48,992 nucleotides of DNA from Phycisphaerae bacterium (GTDB taxonomy: Bacteria; Planctomycetota; Phycisphaerae; UBA1845; PWPN01): positions 1 to 48,992 of the forward strand of contig JAFGKA010000191.1 in the NCBI GenBank assembly GCA_016928855.1. The letters are read 5' to 3'. Numbering within the stretch: position 1 is the stretch's first letter; each line of letters begins with the position of its first letter. A program made the translations under genes and the position numbers. A model generated the notes under the pieces. That model was not told where the DNA came from, made no database searches, and worked only from the letters and a program-made list of their open reading frames with translations. Positions 7,925-16,223 of the stretch are shown in pieces.

Positions 7925-9784
7925 ATGCCGGAGCACAACGGAATGCGTGACTCTGCTGCAGGCTTGACAGAGAACGACCTCCTCCAGCCTGGCGCGCCGG
8001 CATCGCCCCCGACAAGCGGCACCCGATTCCAGCGATGGTCTGCGGCCTGTTTCCCATTGCTGCTTTGGTTCCTCGCCGCGTACTTCTTCTGGGGACGTCT
8101 GGGCAAATGGCTCGACGACTACTGGCTTTCCGTGCGCGATCCAGTCACCGGTGCCTACGAATTCCCTGTCTGGTCGTGGACGCAGTGGCCCTTCTTCTAC
8201 CGCCCCTTTCACCTGACCTTCGTGCAATCCGCACAAACGCTGCTGTGGAACCATGATGGACTTCTTCATCTTCTCAGCGCCCTTGTTCACGGTGCCGCAA
8301 CACTGCTGCTGTGGCGAGTACTGAGAGACGTAACCCGGACGGCGCACGCAGCCGCCGCCGGAGCGATGCTGTTCCTCACCTTTCCGCTGAGCTACGAAAA
8401 TATCCTCTGGCCGGCAGCGATTTCCACCGGCATCGCAACGGCGACATTCCTGGCGATGTTGCTGGCATATCTCCGCATGATTCGCGATGGCTGGACGCGG
8501 CGTGATGTTATTCTTATGACACTTCTCGCGTTCACGATCCCGTGCTGGAATGAGCAACCGGCCACAGGTATTGCGGCGCTTCCGCTGCTGTATTGGTCTA
8601 TGTACAAGAGCCGCCTTCCCTGGAAGCAACATCTCGCACAGGCCTTCATTCCGGCTCTGGCGTGCAGTCTCGCCTGCCTGATCTACCTGCTCCTTGTCCA
8701 CGCGACGGTGCCGCCCACGATCCGCGGAGGAAGCGGATCCCTCGCATCCGTCAGCAGACTCGGCAGTCGATTCGCCGCGGTATCGCATGAGGTGCACCTC
8801 AAACTGTTCGGTGCGTGGATCGCGCACATCGTCCGAGGCGGTCTTGCCCAAGGCCTGCAGGTGATGACCTTGCCACGATCGCTGCCGTGGTTGTGTGCGC
8901 TGTCGATCGCCGGCATTGCATGGTGGAGGCACTGGTGCGCACGACCGCTTGCGCCCCGCCCACACGGCTGCCCCCGCGGCCGGCGCCAGTGGGCGACTAC
9001 CGTCCTGTTCGGCCTCGCCCTGTTCGCGCTCGGCTGGATGCCCCTGGTCATGATTCGGGGACAGATTGTCGAACCTCGCATGTGCTACTACCCAACGGTG
9101 GGCCTTGTGTTCGCCGGAGCTGCTGTGCTGGATTGGCTTGGCGCCACACTCGCTGCCTCCCGTATCACCGCGTTCCTGTTCAAGCGCGGGGTAGCGGTGG
9201 CCGTGCTTGGCACATCGCTGGTCGGTGCCGTGACGCTTGTAGGAACACAGAAGCGTCTCCGCGAACAGTATGATCTGGACCAAAGCACCATGAGAGAACT
9301 CACACAGTTGGTACCGACACCACCTCCGGGCACCGTGTTCATGCCGCTCCGTGTCGAGCCGACCGCCAACACGGGTTTCTCGTACTTCGATCGGTTCGCA
9401 CATTGCGCTCTTGCGCAGCCCTGGTCGGCCAGGGCAATCGTACGGCAGACCTACCGCCGAAATGACCTCTTCAGCACGCCGTGTTCGTGGTGGGGGCCGC
9501 CACCGTTGCGGGATGCCGATGCATCCGGCGTACGCTGCGATGTCGTCTTCAGGCCGCGGCGAGAAGCGCACCACGGCACCAACGAACGCATCCTGTGGTC
9601 GCAGACAATTCCTTTTGTGCTCGAAGCCGGCGGACACGTGCGTCTGATAAGCACCGTTACGTTGACACCTTCGGACGAAGACGCTGTAAACGTTGACTTT
9701 CCCTACGTGCGCACATTGCTCGACGCACACGGATTGCCCGAACAGACCTGCACTCTGCAAGGAAGAGGCACGCAATCACCATGA
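7925..9784 (+). CDS. Polytopic membrane protein, GT-C glycosyltransferase-like
   Basis: Predicted inner-membrane protein of 619 residues with roughly ten hydrophobic spans (such as FPLLLWFLAAYFFW, AAAAGAMLFLTFPLSY, AFIPALACSLACLIYLLLVH, VLFGLALFALGWMPLVMI) and a C-terminal soluble portion of about 190 residues. The first loop after span 1 carries DDYW, like the acidic loop motif of GT-C enzymes that use lipid-linked sugars. No closer family is recognised. The frame is open from 7439, but that stretch overlaps the previous glycosyltransferase and reads as low-complexity shadow. ATG 7925 is the first start beyond that gene; its ribosome site is weak and 7943 is an alternative. The stop overlaps the next start as ATGA. 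Probable role: periplasmic decoration of the exported glycan (inference). Confidence 0.75.
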   Translation: MPEHNGMRDSAAGLTENDLLQPGAPASPPTSGTRFQRWSAACFPLLLWFLAAYFFWGRLGKWLDDYWLSVRDPVTGAYEFPVWSWTQWPFFYRPFHLTFVQSAQTLLWNHDGLLHLLSALVHGAATLLLWRVLRDVTRTAHAAAAGAMLFLTFPLSYENILWPAAISTGIATATFLAMLLAYLRMIRDGWTRRDVILMTLLAFTIPCWNEQPATGIAALPLLYWSMYKSRLPWKQHLAQAFIPALACSLACLIYLLLVHATVPPTIRGGSGSLASVSRLGSRFAAVSHEVHLKLFGAWIAHIVRGGLAQGLQVMTLPRSLPWLCALSIAGIAWWRHWCARPLAPRPHGCPRGRRQWATTVLFGLALFALGWMPLVMIRGQIVEPRMCYYPTVGLVFAGAAVLDWLGATLAASRITAFLFKRGVAVAVLGTSLVGAVTLVGTQKRLREQYDLDQSTMRELTQLVPTPPPGTVFMPLRVEPTANTGFSYFDRFAHCALAQPWSARAIVRQTYRRNDLFSTPCSWWGPPPLRDADASGVRCDVVFRPRREAHHGTNERILWSQTIPFVLEAGGHVRLISTVTLTPSDEDAVNVDFPYVRTLLDAHGLPEQTCTLQGRGTQSP

Positions 9785-11286
9785 AACGAAACGCAGACCA
9801 CACCCGGTTCAACGCATCGTCAGTCCCTGTGGTAACACTCGCCATCGTCAGCTTGTGGCTGGCAGCCGGCTGCACGAGCGGCCCGGATTTCTCGAAGCCG
9901 ATGGACATCCGTCATGCCGACGCGGAAACGATCGTGACATTCGACATGGACGGCGACGGCTGCGCCGATTACTGGCAGTACCAGGAGTCGAATGGCCGCA
10001 AGCGGGCGCTGGCCTATACGATCCCGCTGGTCGGAACGACCGGCGAGCGGATCGAACTGGACGACGTCGATCCGGCGAGCTGCCCGCATTTCCTGATCGC
10101 GCTGGACGGCGTGCCGTTTGACGTGGTTGATCGCCTGTATCGCGAAGGCCGGTTTCGCCTGTTCTATCCGCCGCGCCGCCTGATCTGCTGTTTTCCGAGC
10201 ATGACGGATCTGGCGCTGGCGCAACTGTTTCACGCTGGGCCCTGCCTGGCGTATGAAACCTTGTATTACGATCGGGCCGCCGGCCGGATGAGTGACGGCA
10301 ACTCGGTCTATCTCAATGCGCTGAACTCGCCCTGGTTGCCGAAGGTGGATTACCGGTGTTCGTACTGGTGGGACGCGAAGGCGTATCTCGACCCCAAGGC
10401 CGTCTTCAATCACGAACTCCGCGGCATCACCAAGACCTTTGAGGCCGTCGAGGCGGGCGAGGCGGCCGGCTACTCGGTCGGCACGGCCGGCCTTGGGACG
10501 CGCGGGGGGCGTGACGCGATCCGTGAGTACCTCATCGAGATTGACCAACTCTGCGAGCAAATCGTCTGGCAGCGCCGCGGCCGCGTGAAGCTCACGCTCG
10601 TCGCCGATCACGGCCACAATCTGACGGAGTGCAAACGCGTTTCGCTGAAGGCCCCGCTGACGAACGCCGGCTACCGGGTGACGAAGTCACTGCGCGAGCC
10701 GCGCGATGTGGTCGTCGTTGAGTATGGACTGGTCACGTATGCCGCGTTGTATACCGACGACGCAACCGGTGTGGCTGCTTGTCTGTTGGGCCTGCCGGAG
10801 GTCGAGCTGGCCTTCTACCGAGCTGACGACAGCGTCGTCGTTCGCGATGCCGGCGGTGAAGCCGGGATCACCAAGCGGGACGGCGGCTATACCTATGACG
10901 TGCGGAGCGGCGATCCGTTGCAGTTGGCGCCCATCATCGCGGGCTTGCAGAAGAATCACAAAGTCACCGCGGACGGAACGATCGACGATACGGCGATGTT
11001 TGCCGCCACCGCCGAACATGTCTATCCCGATCCGCTGGCCCGCATCTGGGGCGCGTTTCACGACGTGGCCACGATGCCGCCGGACGTCGTCGTGACGCTG
11101 CGCGACGGCGCGTGCCACGGCTCGAAGTTCTTCCACGTCATGATCGGCACGGTCAAGAGCACGCACGGCTCATTGAACCGGATCAACTCGACCACCATCG
11201 CCATGACGATGCTCGGCGAGCTTCCAGAGGTGATGCGATCGACTGACGTGAAATCGGCACTGGATCGCTTGCGCGGTAGCCGGTGA
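9781..11286 (+). CDS. Lipoprotein, probable alkaline-phosphatase-superfamily enzyme
   Basis: Exported lipoprotein of 501 residues. The signal peptide ends in a clear lipobox, LAAGC with Cys31. The mature part contains ALDGVPFDVVDRL (possible metal Asp), FPSMTDLAL with a Ser/Thr in the usual nucleophile area, and LVADHGHNL, an Asp-His pair typical of the superfamily. The last 60 residues include DGACHGSKFFHVMIGTVKS with further histidines. These motifs are only partly canonical, so family membership is probable rather than certain. The start shares ATGA with the membrane protein upstream, and it is the last gene before the terminator at 11443. Together with the cytoplasmic phosphatase-like protein at 3534 it brackets the operon, suggesting a phosphorylated glycan modification acted on outside the cytoplasm. 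Confidence 0.72.
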   Translation: MKRNADHTRFNASSVPVVTLAIVSLWLAAGCTSGPDFSKPMDIRHADAETIVTFDMDGDGCADYWQYQESNGRKRALAYTIPLVGTTGERIELDDVDPASCPHFLIALDGVPFDVVDRLYREGRFRLFYPPRRLICCFPSMTDLALAQLFHAGPCLAYETLYYDRAAGRMSDGNSVYLNALNSPWLPKVDYRCSYWWDAKAYLDPKAVFNHELRGITKTFEAVEAGEAAGYSVGTAGLGTRGGRDAIREYLIEIDQLCEQIVWQRRGRVKLTLVADHGHNLTECKRVSLKAPLTNAGYRVTKSLREPRDVVVVEYGLVTYAALYTDDATGVAACLLGLPEVELAFYRADDSVVVRDAGGEAGITKRDGGYTYDVRSGDPLQLAPIIAGLQKNHKVTADGTIDDTAMFAATAEHVYPDPLARIWGAFHDVATMPPDVVVTLRDGACHGSKFFHVMIGTVKSTHGSLNRINSTTIAMTMLGELPEVMRSTDVKSALDRLRGSR

Positions 11287-11442
11287 TTGCCGCGCCGCGG
11301 GATTGCTGGACACGGCCAGCTTCGTTCCGTGGATTGGCAGGGCGGCCGGGTCGGGTCTTGACTTGGCCACGGTGGCCGCGACAATGGGGCAAGCAGACGA
11401 GGCAGGGTCACTGAGGGTGGCTGATGCGTTGCCTGCCGGCAG

Positions 11443-11483
11443 GCCGCACGGGTGCTGGACGGACGCACTTGGGCGGCTTTTTT
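11443..11483 (+). terminator. Intrinsic terminator after the glycan export operon
   Basis: GCCGC (11443-11447) pairs with GCGGC (11473-11477), and GTGC (11452-11455) pairs with GCAC (11465-11468). The intervening ACGG/TTGG strands can form one C-G pair, two G-U wobbles and one mismatch. The stem is followed immediately by six T (11478-11483). It lies 157 bases after the lipoprotein stop and 86 bases before the chorismate synthase start. It is preceded by the perfect palindrome GCCTGCCGGCAGGC at 11431-11444. Confidence 0.65.
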
Positions 11484-11568
11484 GTGGCAGAACCGTAGCC
11501 GCGCTGGCGCGTCGAGGCGCGGAGGGCGTCGCGGCCCCGGCGCCGATGGCGAACCGGAGGATCAAGAC

Positions 11569-12909
11569 ATGATCGGTTGTCATTTAGGTCGCATATTCCA
11601 GGTTTCAGTGGCTGGCGGCTCATACCAGGATGGCCTGACGGCCGTGGTCCAGGGCGTGCCCCCGGGGATGCTGCTGACGGAGCAGGAGATCTACGGCGAT
11701 CTCCTGCTGCGCAAGCCCGGCGCCGACGAGCTGTCGTCGCCGCGGAAGGAGCCGGATCTGCCGGTCATCTACACGGGCCTGAACGCCGCCGACACGATCG
11801 AGGGCGCGGGCAACCGAAACCATACGAACGGGACGCCGCTGACGATCCTGATTCCGAATCTGGATCGTCACTTCATCCACATCAAGCAATACCAGGATAC
11901 GAACCGGACGCCGCGGCCCGGGCATGCGTCGTATGCGTCGTTCGTGAAATACGGCCCCGACGACGACTCGATCGGCGCCGGCATCTTCAGCGGGCGCTAT
12001 ACGTCCACCATCGTCGCGGCCGGCTACGTCGCGAAGAAGATCCTGGCCCTGTGCGGCATTCGGGTGTACTCGTTCATCAAGGAGCTTGCCGGCGTGCGGA
12101 GCGACGACGTCGCGCACGAGAAGGCGCTCGACTATACGAACCGCTACAAGCAGATGCGCCACGATCTCGATCCGTTCTATCAGCGGGTCTACGTCCAGAA
12201 CCGCATCACGCCGGAGATGCGATTCCTGGAGAAGGCCCGGATTCTGGCCGAGATTGAAGGCGAGATTGACGACATTCGCGCGATGGCCCCGCGCATGACA
12301 CACGACGAGATCGGGAAGCGATACGGCGTGCACGCCGTCGTCAACTGCCCGGATGTCAAAGCGGCGGACGCGATGGTGGACGCGGCCAACGCGGTCACAC
12401 GGACCGGCGACTCGACGGGCGGCATCGTCGAGGTCGTGGCCCTGGGCGCGCCGACCGGGCTGGGCGAGCCGGTGTTCTCGAAACTCGACGCCGAGCTGGG
12501 CCGGATGATGGGCATCGGCGCGGTCAAGGCCGTCGAGGTCGGCGCGGGCTTCGCGGTGAAGGACATGACGGGCATTCAGTCGAATGACGCCATGCATGCC
12601 GAGGGCGGCAAAGTGGTCTTTGATTCGAATCAGGCCGGGGGCATCACCGGCGGGCTCTCGACGGGCCAGCCGATTATCGTGCGCCTGGCCGTCAAGCCAA
12701 CGCCGACGATCGACAAGCCGCAGCACACAATCGACAAGTATACACTGGAGAACAAGCAGCTTGCGGCAATCACACGGCGCGACGCGACGATCGTTGGTCG
12801 GATCTGGCCGGTCGCCGAGAACTTCACGGCCCTGGTGCTGCTCGACAACCTGATCGCGCACTACGGCTACCAGACGCTCCGGGCACAGGTGGAAAAGGCC
12901 GTGAAGTAG
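11569..12909 (+). CDS. aroC: Chorismate synthase homologue, strongly divergent
   Basis: Chorismate synthase makes chorismate from EPSP using reduced FMN. The 446-residue product aligns along its length with AroC: GVPPGM, RKPG, SPRKEPD, RPGHA at 116-120, GAPTGLGEPVFSKLDAELG, AVKAVEVGAGF, NQAGGITGGLSTGQPI and KPTPTI are all family hallmarks. However, the N-terminal GESHG motif, whose His is catalytic in studied enzymes, reads GGSYQDG (16-22). The GGGRSSARET loop reads GAGIFSGRYTS, the Arg of RRPGxxR is Glu, and RHDP reads RRDA. It is also longer than the usual 350-400. It may be a divergent lineage-specific enzyme or a paralogue with another role. GGAGG at 11556-11560 fixes the ATG; the longer frame from 11452 starts inside the terminator. 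No other aromatic genes are adjacent. Confidence 0.85.
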   Translation: MIGCHLGRIFQVSVAGGSYQDGLTAVVQGVPPGMLLTEQEIYGDLLLRKPGADELSSPRKEPDLPVIYTGLNAADTIEGAGNRNHTNGTPLTILIPNLDRHFIHIKQYQDTNRTPRPGHASYASFVKYGPDDDSIGAGIFSGRYTSTIVAAGYVAKKILALCGIRVYSFIKELAGVRSDDVAHEKALDYTNRYKQMRHDLDPFYQRVYVQNRITPEMRFLEKARILAEIEGEIDDIRAMAPRMTHDEIGKRYGVHAVVNCPDVKAADAMVDAANAVTRTGDSTGGIVEVVALGAPTGLGEPVFSKLDAELGRMMGIGAVKAVEVGAGFAVKDMTGIQSNDAMHAEGGKVVFDSNQAGGITGGLSTGQPIIVRLAVKPTPTIDKPQHTIDKYTLENKQLAAITRRDATIVGRIWPVAENFTALVLLDNLIAHYGYQTLRAQVEKAVK

Positions 12910-13026
12910 CTCGGCGTCGCCTCGAAGCGGCCCGTCGTGCGCGCCGATGCCTCACGTCGTGGAACAAATGCGGCGTGATGGCGCAGGCGGGCGTGTCGTG
13001 CTTTGTGGTCGGGTGGAATCTGCGTC

Positions 13027-14109
13027 ATGCCGGACTTCTCACAAGGTGACGCTCCGAACCCGGACCGTCCCCATCGGCGGCGGCCGCGCTACCGCGGCAC
13101 ACACCCGCGCCACTTTGACGAGCGATACAAGGAACACCAGGCGGAGACCTATCCCGAGATCGTCGACGCCGTTCGTGCCCGTGGAGCGACGTTGGCCGGG
13201 ACGCATGTGCCCGTGCTGCTCGCCGAGGTGATGGCTGCGCTGGCGCCGGCCGAGGGAGATCGCATCGCCGACGCCACGCTCGGCTACGGCGGGCACGCGG
13301 CCGAGTTCCTGAAGCATATCGGTCCGACGGGTTGGCTGTTCGGCTTCGACGTCGATGCCGCGCAGCTCGGTCGCACGCAGCAACGGCTCGCCGCCTCCTT
13401 TGCCAATATCAGTGTGCATCGCAGTCACTTCGCCGGCATCGGCAAGATTCTCGCGGCGAACAGCCTCGACGGTTACGACATCGTTCTGGCCGATCTCGGC
13501 GTCTCCAGTATGCAGGTCGATGATCCCACGCGCGGGTTCAGCTACAAGCACGACGGCCTGCTCGATATGCGCATGGATATGCGGCGATCCAGGACCGCCG
13601 CGGATTGGCTTGCGCTCCTGAGCGCTGAGGAACTCGCCAAGGCGTTGGCCGAGTTGGCGGACGAGCCCGATCATGCGCGCATCGCAGAGGCCATCGTCGC
13701 CCGGCGCGACCGGCGACCGATCCGCCGGACATCGGAGCTGGTCGAGTTGATTTTCAGGGCGAAAGGCCTGACGAGGCGGATGTGGCGCGAACAGACGGGG
13801 CGGGATCCGCACGCCCTGCATCCGGCGGCGAAGACATTTCAGGTGCTGCGCATCCTCGTCAACGACGAACTCGAAAGCCTCAAAGGGTTGCTGCGTATCG
13901 CGCCGACCTGCCTGCGGGCCGGCGGCCGCATCGGCATCATCAGCTTCCACAGTGGTGAGGATCGGCTGGTCGAACGGGCTTTTCGTGACGGCGTGGAACA
14001 GGGCCTTTACGCCGCGTGCAGCGACGAGCCGATCACGCCCGGACCGCGCGAACGCTTCGACAATCCGCGGAGCCGTTCCGCGCGATTCCGCTGGGCGCGC
14101 CGAAGCTGA
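13027..14109 (+). CDS. rsmH: 16S rRNA (cytosine(1402)-N(4))-methyltransferase
   Basis: SAM-dependent methyltransferase that modifies C1402 in the ribosomal P-site. The 360 residues show HVPVLLAEVMAAL, the SAM loop DATLGYGGHAAEFL, DIVLADLGVSSMQVDDPTRGFSY, LDMRMD, KTFQVLRILVNDELESL and the C-terminal IISFHSGEDRLVERAF, all diagnostic. A basic, Pro/Arg-rich extension of about 55 residues precedes the usual N-terminus, with RYRGTHPRHFDERYKEHQAETYPEI. The ATG at 13027 follows GGTGGA; a TTG at 13003 is in frame but less likely. It stands alone here with no mraZ, ftsL or ftsI beside it, as in lineages with dispersed division clusters. It converges on the dehydrogenase gene with a 42-base gap. Confidence 0.95.
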   Translation: MPDFSQGDAPNPDRPHRRRPRYRGTHPRHFDERYKEHQAETYPEIVDAVRARGATLAGTHVPVLLAEVMAALAPAEGDRIADATLGYGGHAAEFLKHIGPTGWLFGFDVDAAQLGRTQQRLAASFANISVHRSHFAGIGKILAANSLDGYDIVLADLGVSSMQVDDPTRGFSYKHDGLLDMRMDMRRSRTAADWLALLSAEELAKALAELADEPDHARIAEAIVARRDRRPIRRTSELVELIFRAKGLTRRMWREQTGRDPHALHPAAKTFQVLRILVNDELESLKGLLRIAPTCLRAGGRIGIISFHSGEDRLVERAFRDGVEQGLYAACSDEPITPGPRERFDNPRSRSARFRWARRS

Positions 14110-14151
14110 GATGCGATTCGGGGTTGGCGGGCTCGCGTCGCGGCTTCCGTG

Positions 14152-15318
14152 TTACAACCGTTCAGTGACGAGCGCCGCGATTTCGTCGCGACTCAGCGCG
14201 ATTGGATTGTTCTTGTTGCCCGCGCGGGCGGCGATGATTTCGACGTCGGATGGACCGATGCCGCACGGGCCGAGCCGGGGGATCCGCAGCTCGTCCGTCC
14301 AGCGGCTCAGCGTTTCGATCAACGTGTCGCAGGCGGCGTTGACGTCGGTTGTCCTGCCGTAGAACAGTCGCCCGACTGCGGCGTACTTTGCGAGCGAGTC
14401 GCCGCCCGTCTTTCGGAGCTTCTCGATGCTCATCCGTGTCGCCGACGCGATCAGCGTTCCACAGGCGACGCCGTGCGGCACGTCAAAGAAGCCGCCGATC
14501 ACTCCGGCGATACCGTGCACTACGCCGAGGCCGGCGTTCGCCAGCGTGATGCCCGATAGCAGTGCCGCATAAGCCATCGCCGAGCGCACGTTCACGTCCG
14601 CCGCGCCCGTGGTGCAGGCCGCGACGAGCGCATCGCAGGCCAGCTCCAGGCCGCTGTACGCCAGCGCATCGGTTATCGGTGAGGCCTTCGTCGATACGTA
14701 GGACTCGAGCAGTTGTGTGAACGCGTCCATCCCGCACGCCGCGGTTACGCCCGGCGGACAGGACAGCGACAGTGCCGGATCGACCAGGGCGACATCCGGC
14801 ACGAAGTTCGGATGCCGCAGCGAAGCCTTGAATCCATCCGGACCGACCTCACTAATAACGGCGTTCATCGTTGCCTCGCTGCCGGTGCCCGCGGTTGTCG
14901 GCACGGCGACGAATGGCACCTTGCGCCCGTCAGGCGTGCGCGTTCCGACGATTTCGAGGTAGTCCCGAATCGGCTCGCCCGTCGGCAGCATTGCGGAAAC
15001 CGCCTTGCCGGCATCGAGCACGCTGCCGCCGCCGATCGCGACGATGACGTCCACGCCCGCGTGGCGCGACTCGGCGACGATGCCGTCGATCCGGTCGGGT
15101 GACGGTTCGCCCCGCACGCTGTGGCAGTGACTCCGCACGGCGTGCTGCCGCAACGAAGCCAGCGTCTCATCCAGTCGGCCCGAGGCCTTCAGCGAACACC
15201 CGCCGGTCAGCACGGCCGCGCGATAGCCGAACGCCGCCACAAGTTCACCCAGTCGTGCGAACTGGTCCGCGCCGAAGACGATCCGCGGCGTCTTCGCGAA
15301 TGAGAAGCGTTCGATCAC
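14152..15318 (-). CDS. Iron-containing (type III) alcohol dehydrogenase
   Basis: NAD(P)-linked alcohol/aldehyde oxidoreductase of 388 residues. The N-terminal dinucleotide domain has RIVFGADQFARLGEL, VDVIVAIGGGSVLDAGKAVS (GGGS signature) and AVPTTAGTGSEAT. The C-terminal metal domain has GMDAFTQLLESYVS, then VVHGIAGVIGGFFDVPHGVACG, which supplies the two His ligands. The start is GTG at 15318, sharing GTGA with the stop of the upstream ABM gene, so the two are coupled; the longer frame to 15405 lies inside that gene. The substrate cannot be told from sequence; short-chain aldehydes from deoxysugar breakdown, such as lactaldehyde, would fit the glycan-degrading context (inference). Confidence 0.92.
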   Translation of the reverse strand: MIERFSFAKTPRIVFGADQFARLGELVAAFGYRAAVLTGGCSLKASGRLDETLASLRQHAVRSHCHSVRGEPSPDRIDGIVAESRHAGVDVIVAIGGGSVLDAGKAVSAMLPTGEPIRDYLEIVGTRTPDGRKVPFVAVPTTAGTGSEATMNAVISEVGPDGFKASLRHPNFVPDVALVDPALSLSCPPGVTAACGMDAFTQLLESYVSTKASPITDALAYSGLELACDALVAACTTGAADVNVRSAMAYAALLSGITLANAGLGVVHGIAGVIGGFFDVPHGVACGTLIASATRMSIEKLRKTGGDSLAKYAAVGRLFYGRTTDVNAACDTLIETLSRWTDELRIPRLGPCGIGPSDVEIIAARAGNKNNPIALSRDEIAALVTERL

Positions 15319-15623
15319 GACTGCCCTTTCACGATGGGGTGCAGCGCGATGTGCCTGACGCCCTCGCGCGGTTGGGCCATCCAGTCGGCCACCGTCTCGC
15401 GCCACACGAGGTAGTGCGGCGTCTGCTTGTGGGCTGCCGCCGCTTCATCCGAGTCATACACCTCGTAGAGCATGAACACGCATGGATCGTCCGCCCGCTG
15501 GAGCACGTCGAACCGCAGATTGCCCGGCTCGGCGACCGCGCCGTTACGGTTGGCGATCGAAGCCTGGATGAACTCATCGACGTGTTCGCTCTTCACTCGG
15601 ACGTGGACACAGGTCACGTTCAT
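15315..15623 (-). CDS. ABM-domain protein (LsrG/YgiN-like, putative quinol monooxygenase or isomerase)
   Basis: A 102-residue dimeric ferredoxin-like-fold protein. Visible motifs are MNVTCVHVRVKSEHVDEFI at the N-terminus, NLRFDVLQRADDPCVFMLYEVY in the middle and HKQTPHYLVWRETV near the end, the classic pattern of the antibiotic biosynthesis monooxygenase family and its LsrG branch. The frame stays open upstream to 15800, but the extra 59 residues are compositionally unlike the family and no ribosome site supports them; ATG 15623 fits the family start. It overlaps the alcohol dehydrogenase by four bases (GTGA), so the two probably act on the same small aldehyde or diketone. The exact reaction is unknown. 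Confidence 0.85.
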   Translation of the reverse strand: MNVTCVHVRVKSEHVDEFIQASIANRNGAVAEPGNLRFDVLQRADDPCVFMLYEVYDSDEAAAAHKQTPHYLVWRETVADWMAQPREGVRHIALHPIVKGQS

Positions 15624-15849
15624 GGTCACGCTCGCTTTCTGGCAGGGACACAGTTGAGGTTCAAGGCCACGATCCTCATTGTAGCCGTAATGGGGCAATA
15701 CTGCCTGGTCCAGTGTTGCGGCGGCGACATACAACTCCGGCCTGCAGCGCACGACGTCCGGGGAGCCCGTCAAGATGGACAGGGGCATAGAGACAGGCAA
15801 TACAATGCCTGTGGCTACCGGGATACCAACATCACGGGCGCCGCCTTCC

Positions 15850-15931
15850 GCCCCGAAGGGGCGACGGTATGTAGCCAGGGGCGTAAGCCCCTGGGAATAG
15901 TGCCATAACGAAGGACAAGCCCCAGCGGGGC
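15850..15931 (+). repeat. REP-like palindromic element, copy 1
   Basis: Three hairpins in order: GCCCC-GAA-GGGGC (15850-15862), CCAGGGGC-GTAA-GCCCCTGG (15875-15894, a perfect 8-base stem) and GCCCC-AGC-GGGGC (15919-15931). The same three-part arrangement recurs inverted at 15996-16077 and again at 44114-44195, so this is a defined interspersed element of about 80 bases. Confidence 0.75.
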
Positions 15932-15995
15932 GGCAGAATTCCGCGGACGTCTGACGATATCATTCCAGATGGACTACTTGTCAAGAGTCTCTGTC

Positions 15996-16077
15996 GCCTC
16001 TGCGGGGCTGACTGGTATGGACGGTACGTGTCCCAGGGGCTTACGCCCCTGGCTAAACACCTGTGCCCCTGCGGGGC
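15996..16077 (-). repeat. REP-like palindromic element, copy 2 (inverted relative to copy 1)
   Basis: On the + strand: GCCTC-TGC-GGGGC (15996-16008), CCAGGGGC-TTAC-GCCCCTGG (16033-16052) and GCCCC-TGC-GGGGC (16065-16077). Its reverse complement matches copy 1 in order and loop sequence (GTAA), including the flanking TAGCCAGGGG. The inverted pair resembles a bacterial interspersed mosaic element. Confidence 0.75.
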
Positions 16078-16223
16078 CGCTCATGTTTATCGCCCCACGA
16101 TGGCAGGCGGGTACCTTTCTCGTGTGAATTCTCCGCAGGCTGACTGCTCGGCATCTCGCGCACTTCCGGGTGCGGTCCGATGAACCGGGTCGGCGCAGAC
16201 AAGAACGAGGTGCCCCCGTCAAC

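Larger units (their letters stand above)
15624..16223. other. Gene-free region carrying two palindromic repeat units
   Basis: Six hundred bases without a supported gene, between the ABM gene and the APC permease. Open frames here translate to runs such as SQGRKPLG that come from the palindromic repeats annotated separately at 15850-15931 and 15996-16077. The two units are in opposite orientation, about 65 bases apart. No promoter stands out. Confidence 0.6.

Noticed and set aside
7820-9775. 651-codon open frame on the minus strand opposite the GT-C-like gene
   Set aside because: It is a shadow of a high-GC gene. The product is Arg/Gln/His-rich with no domain, while the plus strand has clear membrane spans and ATGA coupling.
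11620-12861. 413-codon minus-strand frame opposite aroC
   Set aside because: Shadow frame; the plus strand shows unmistakable AroC motifs and an SD-backed start.
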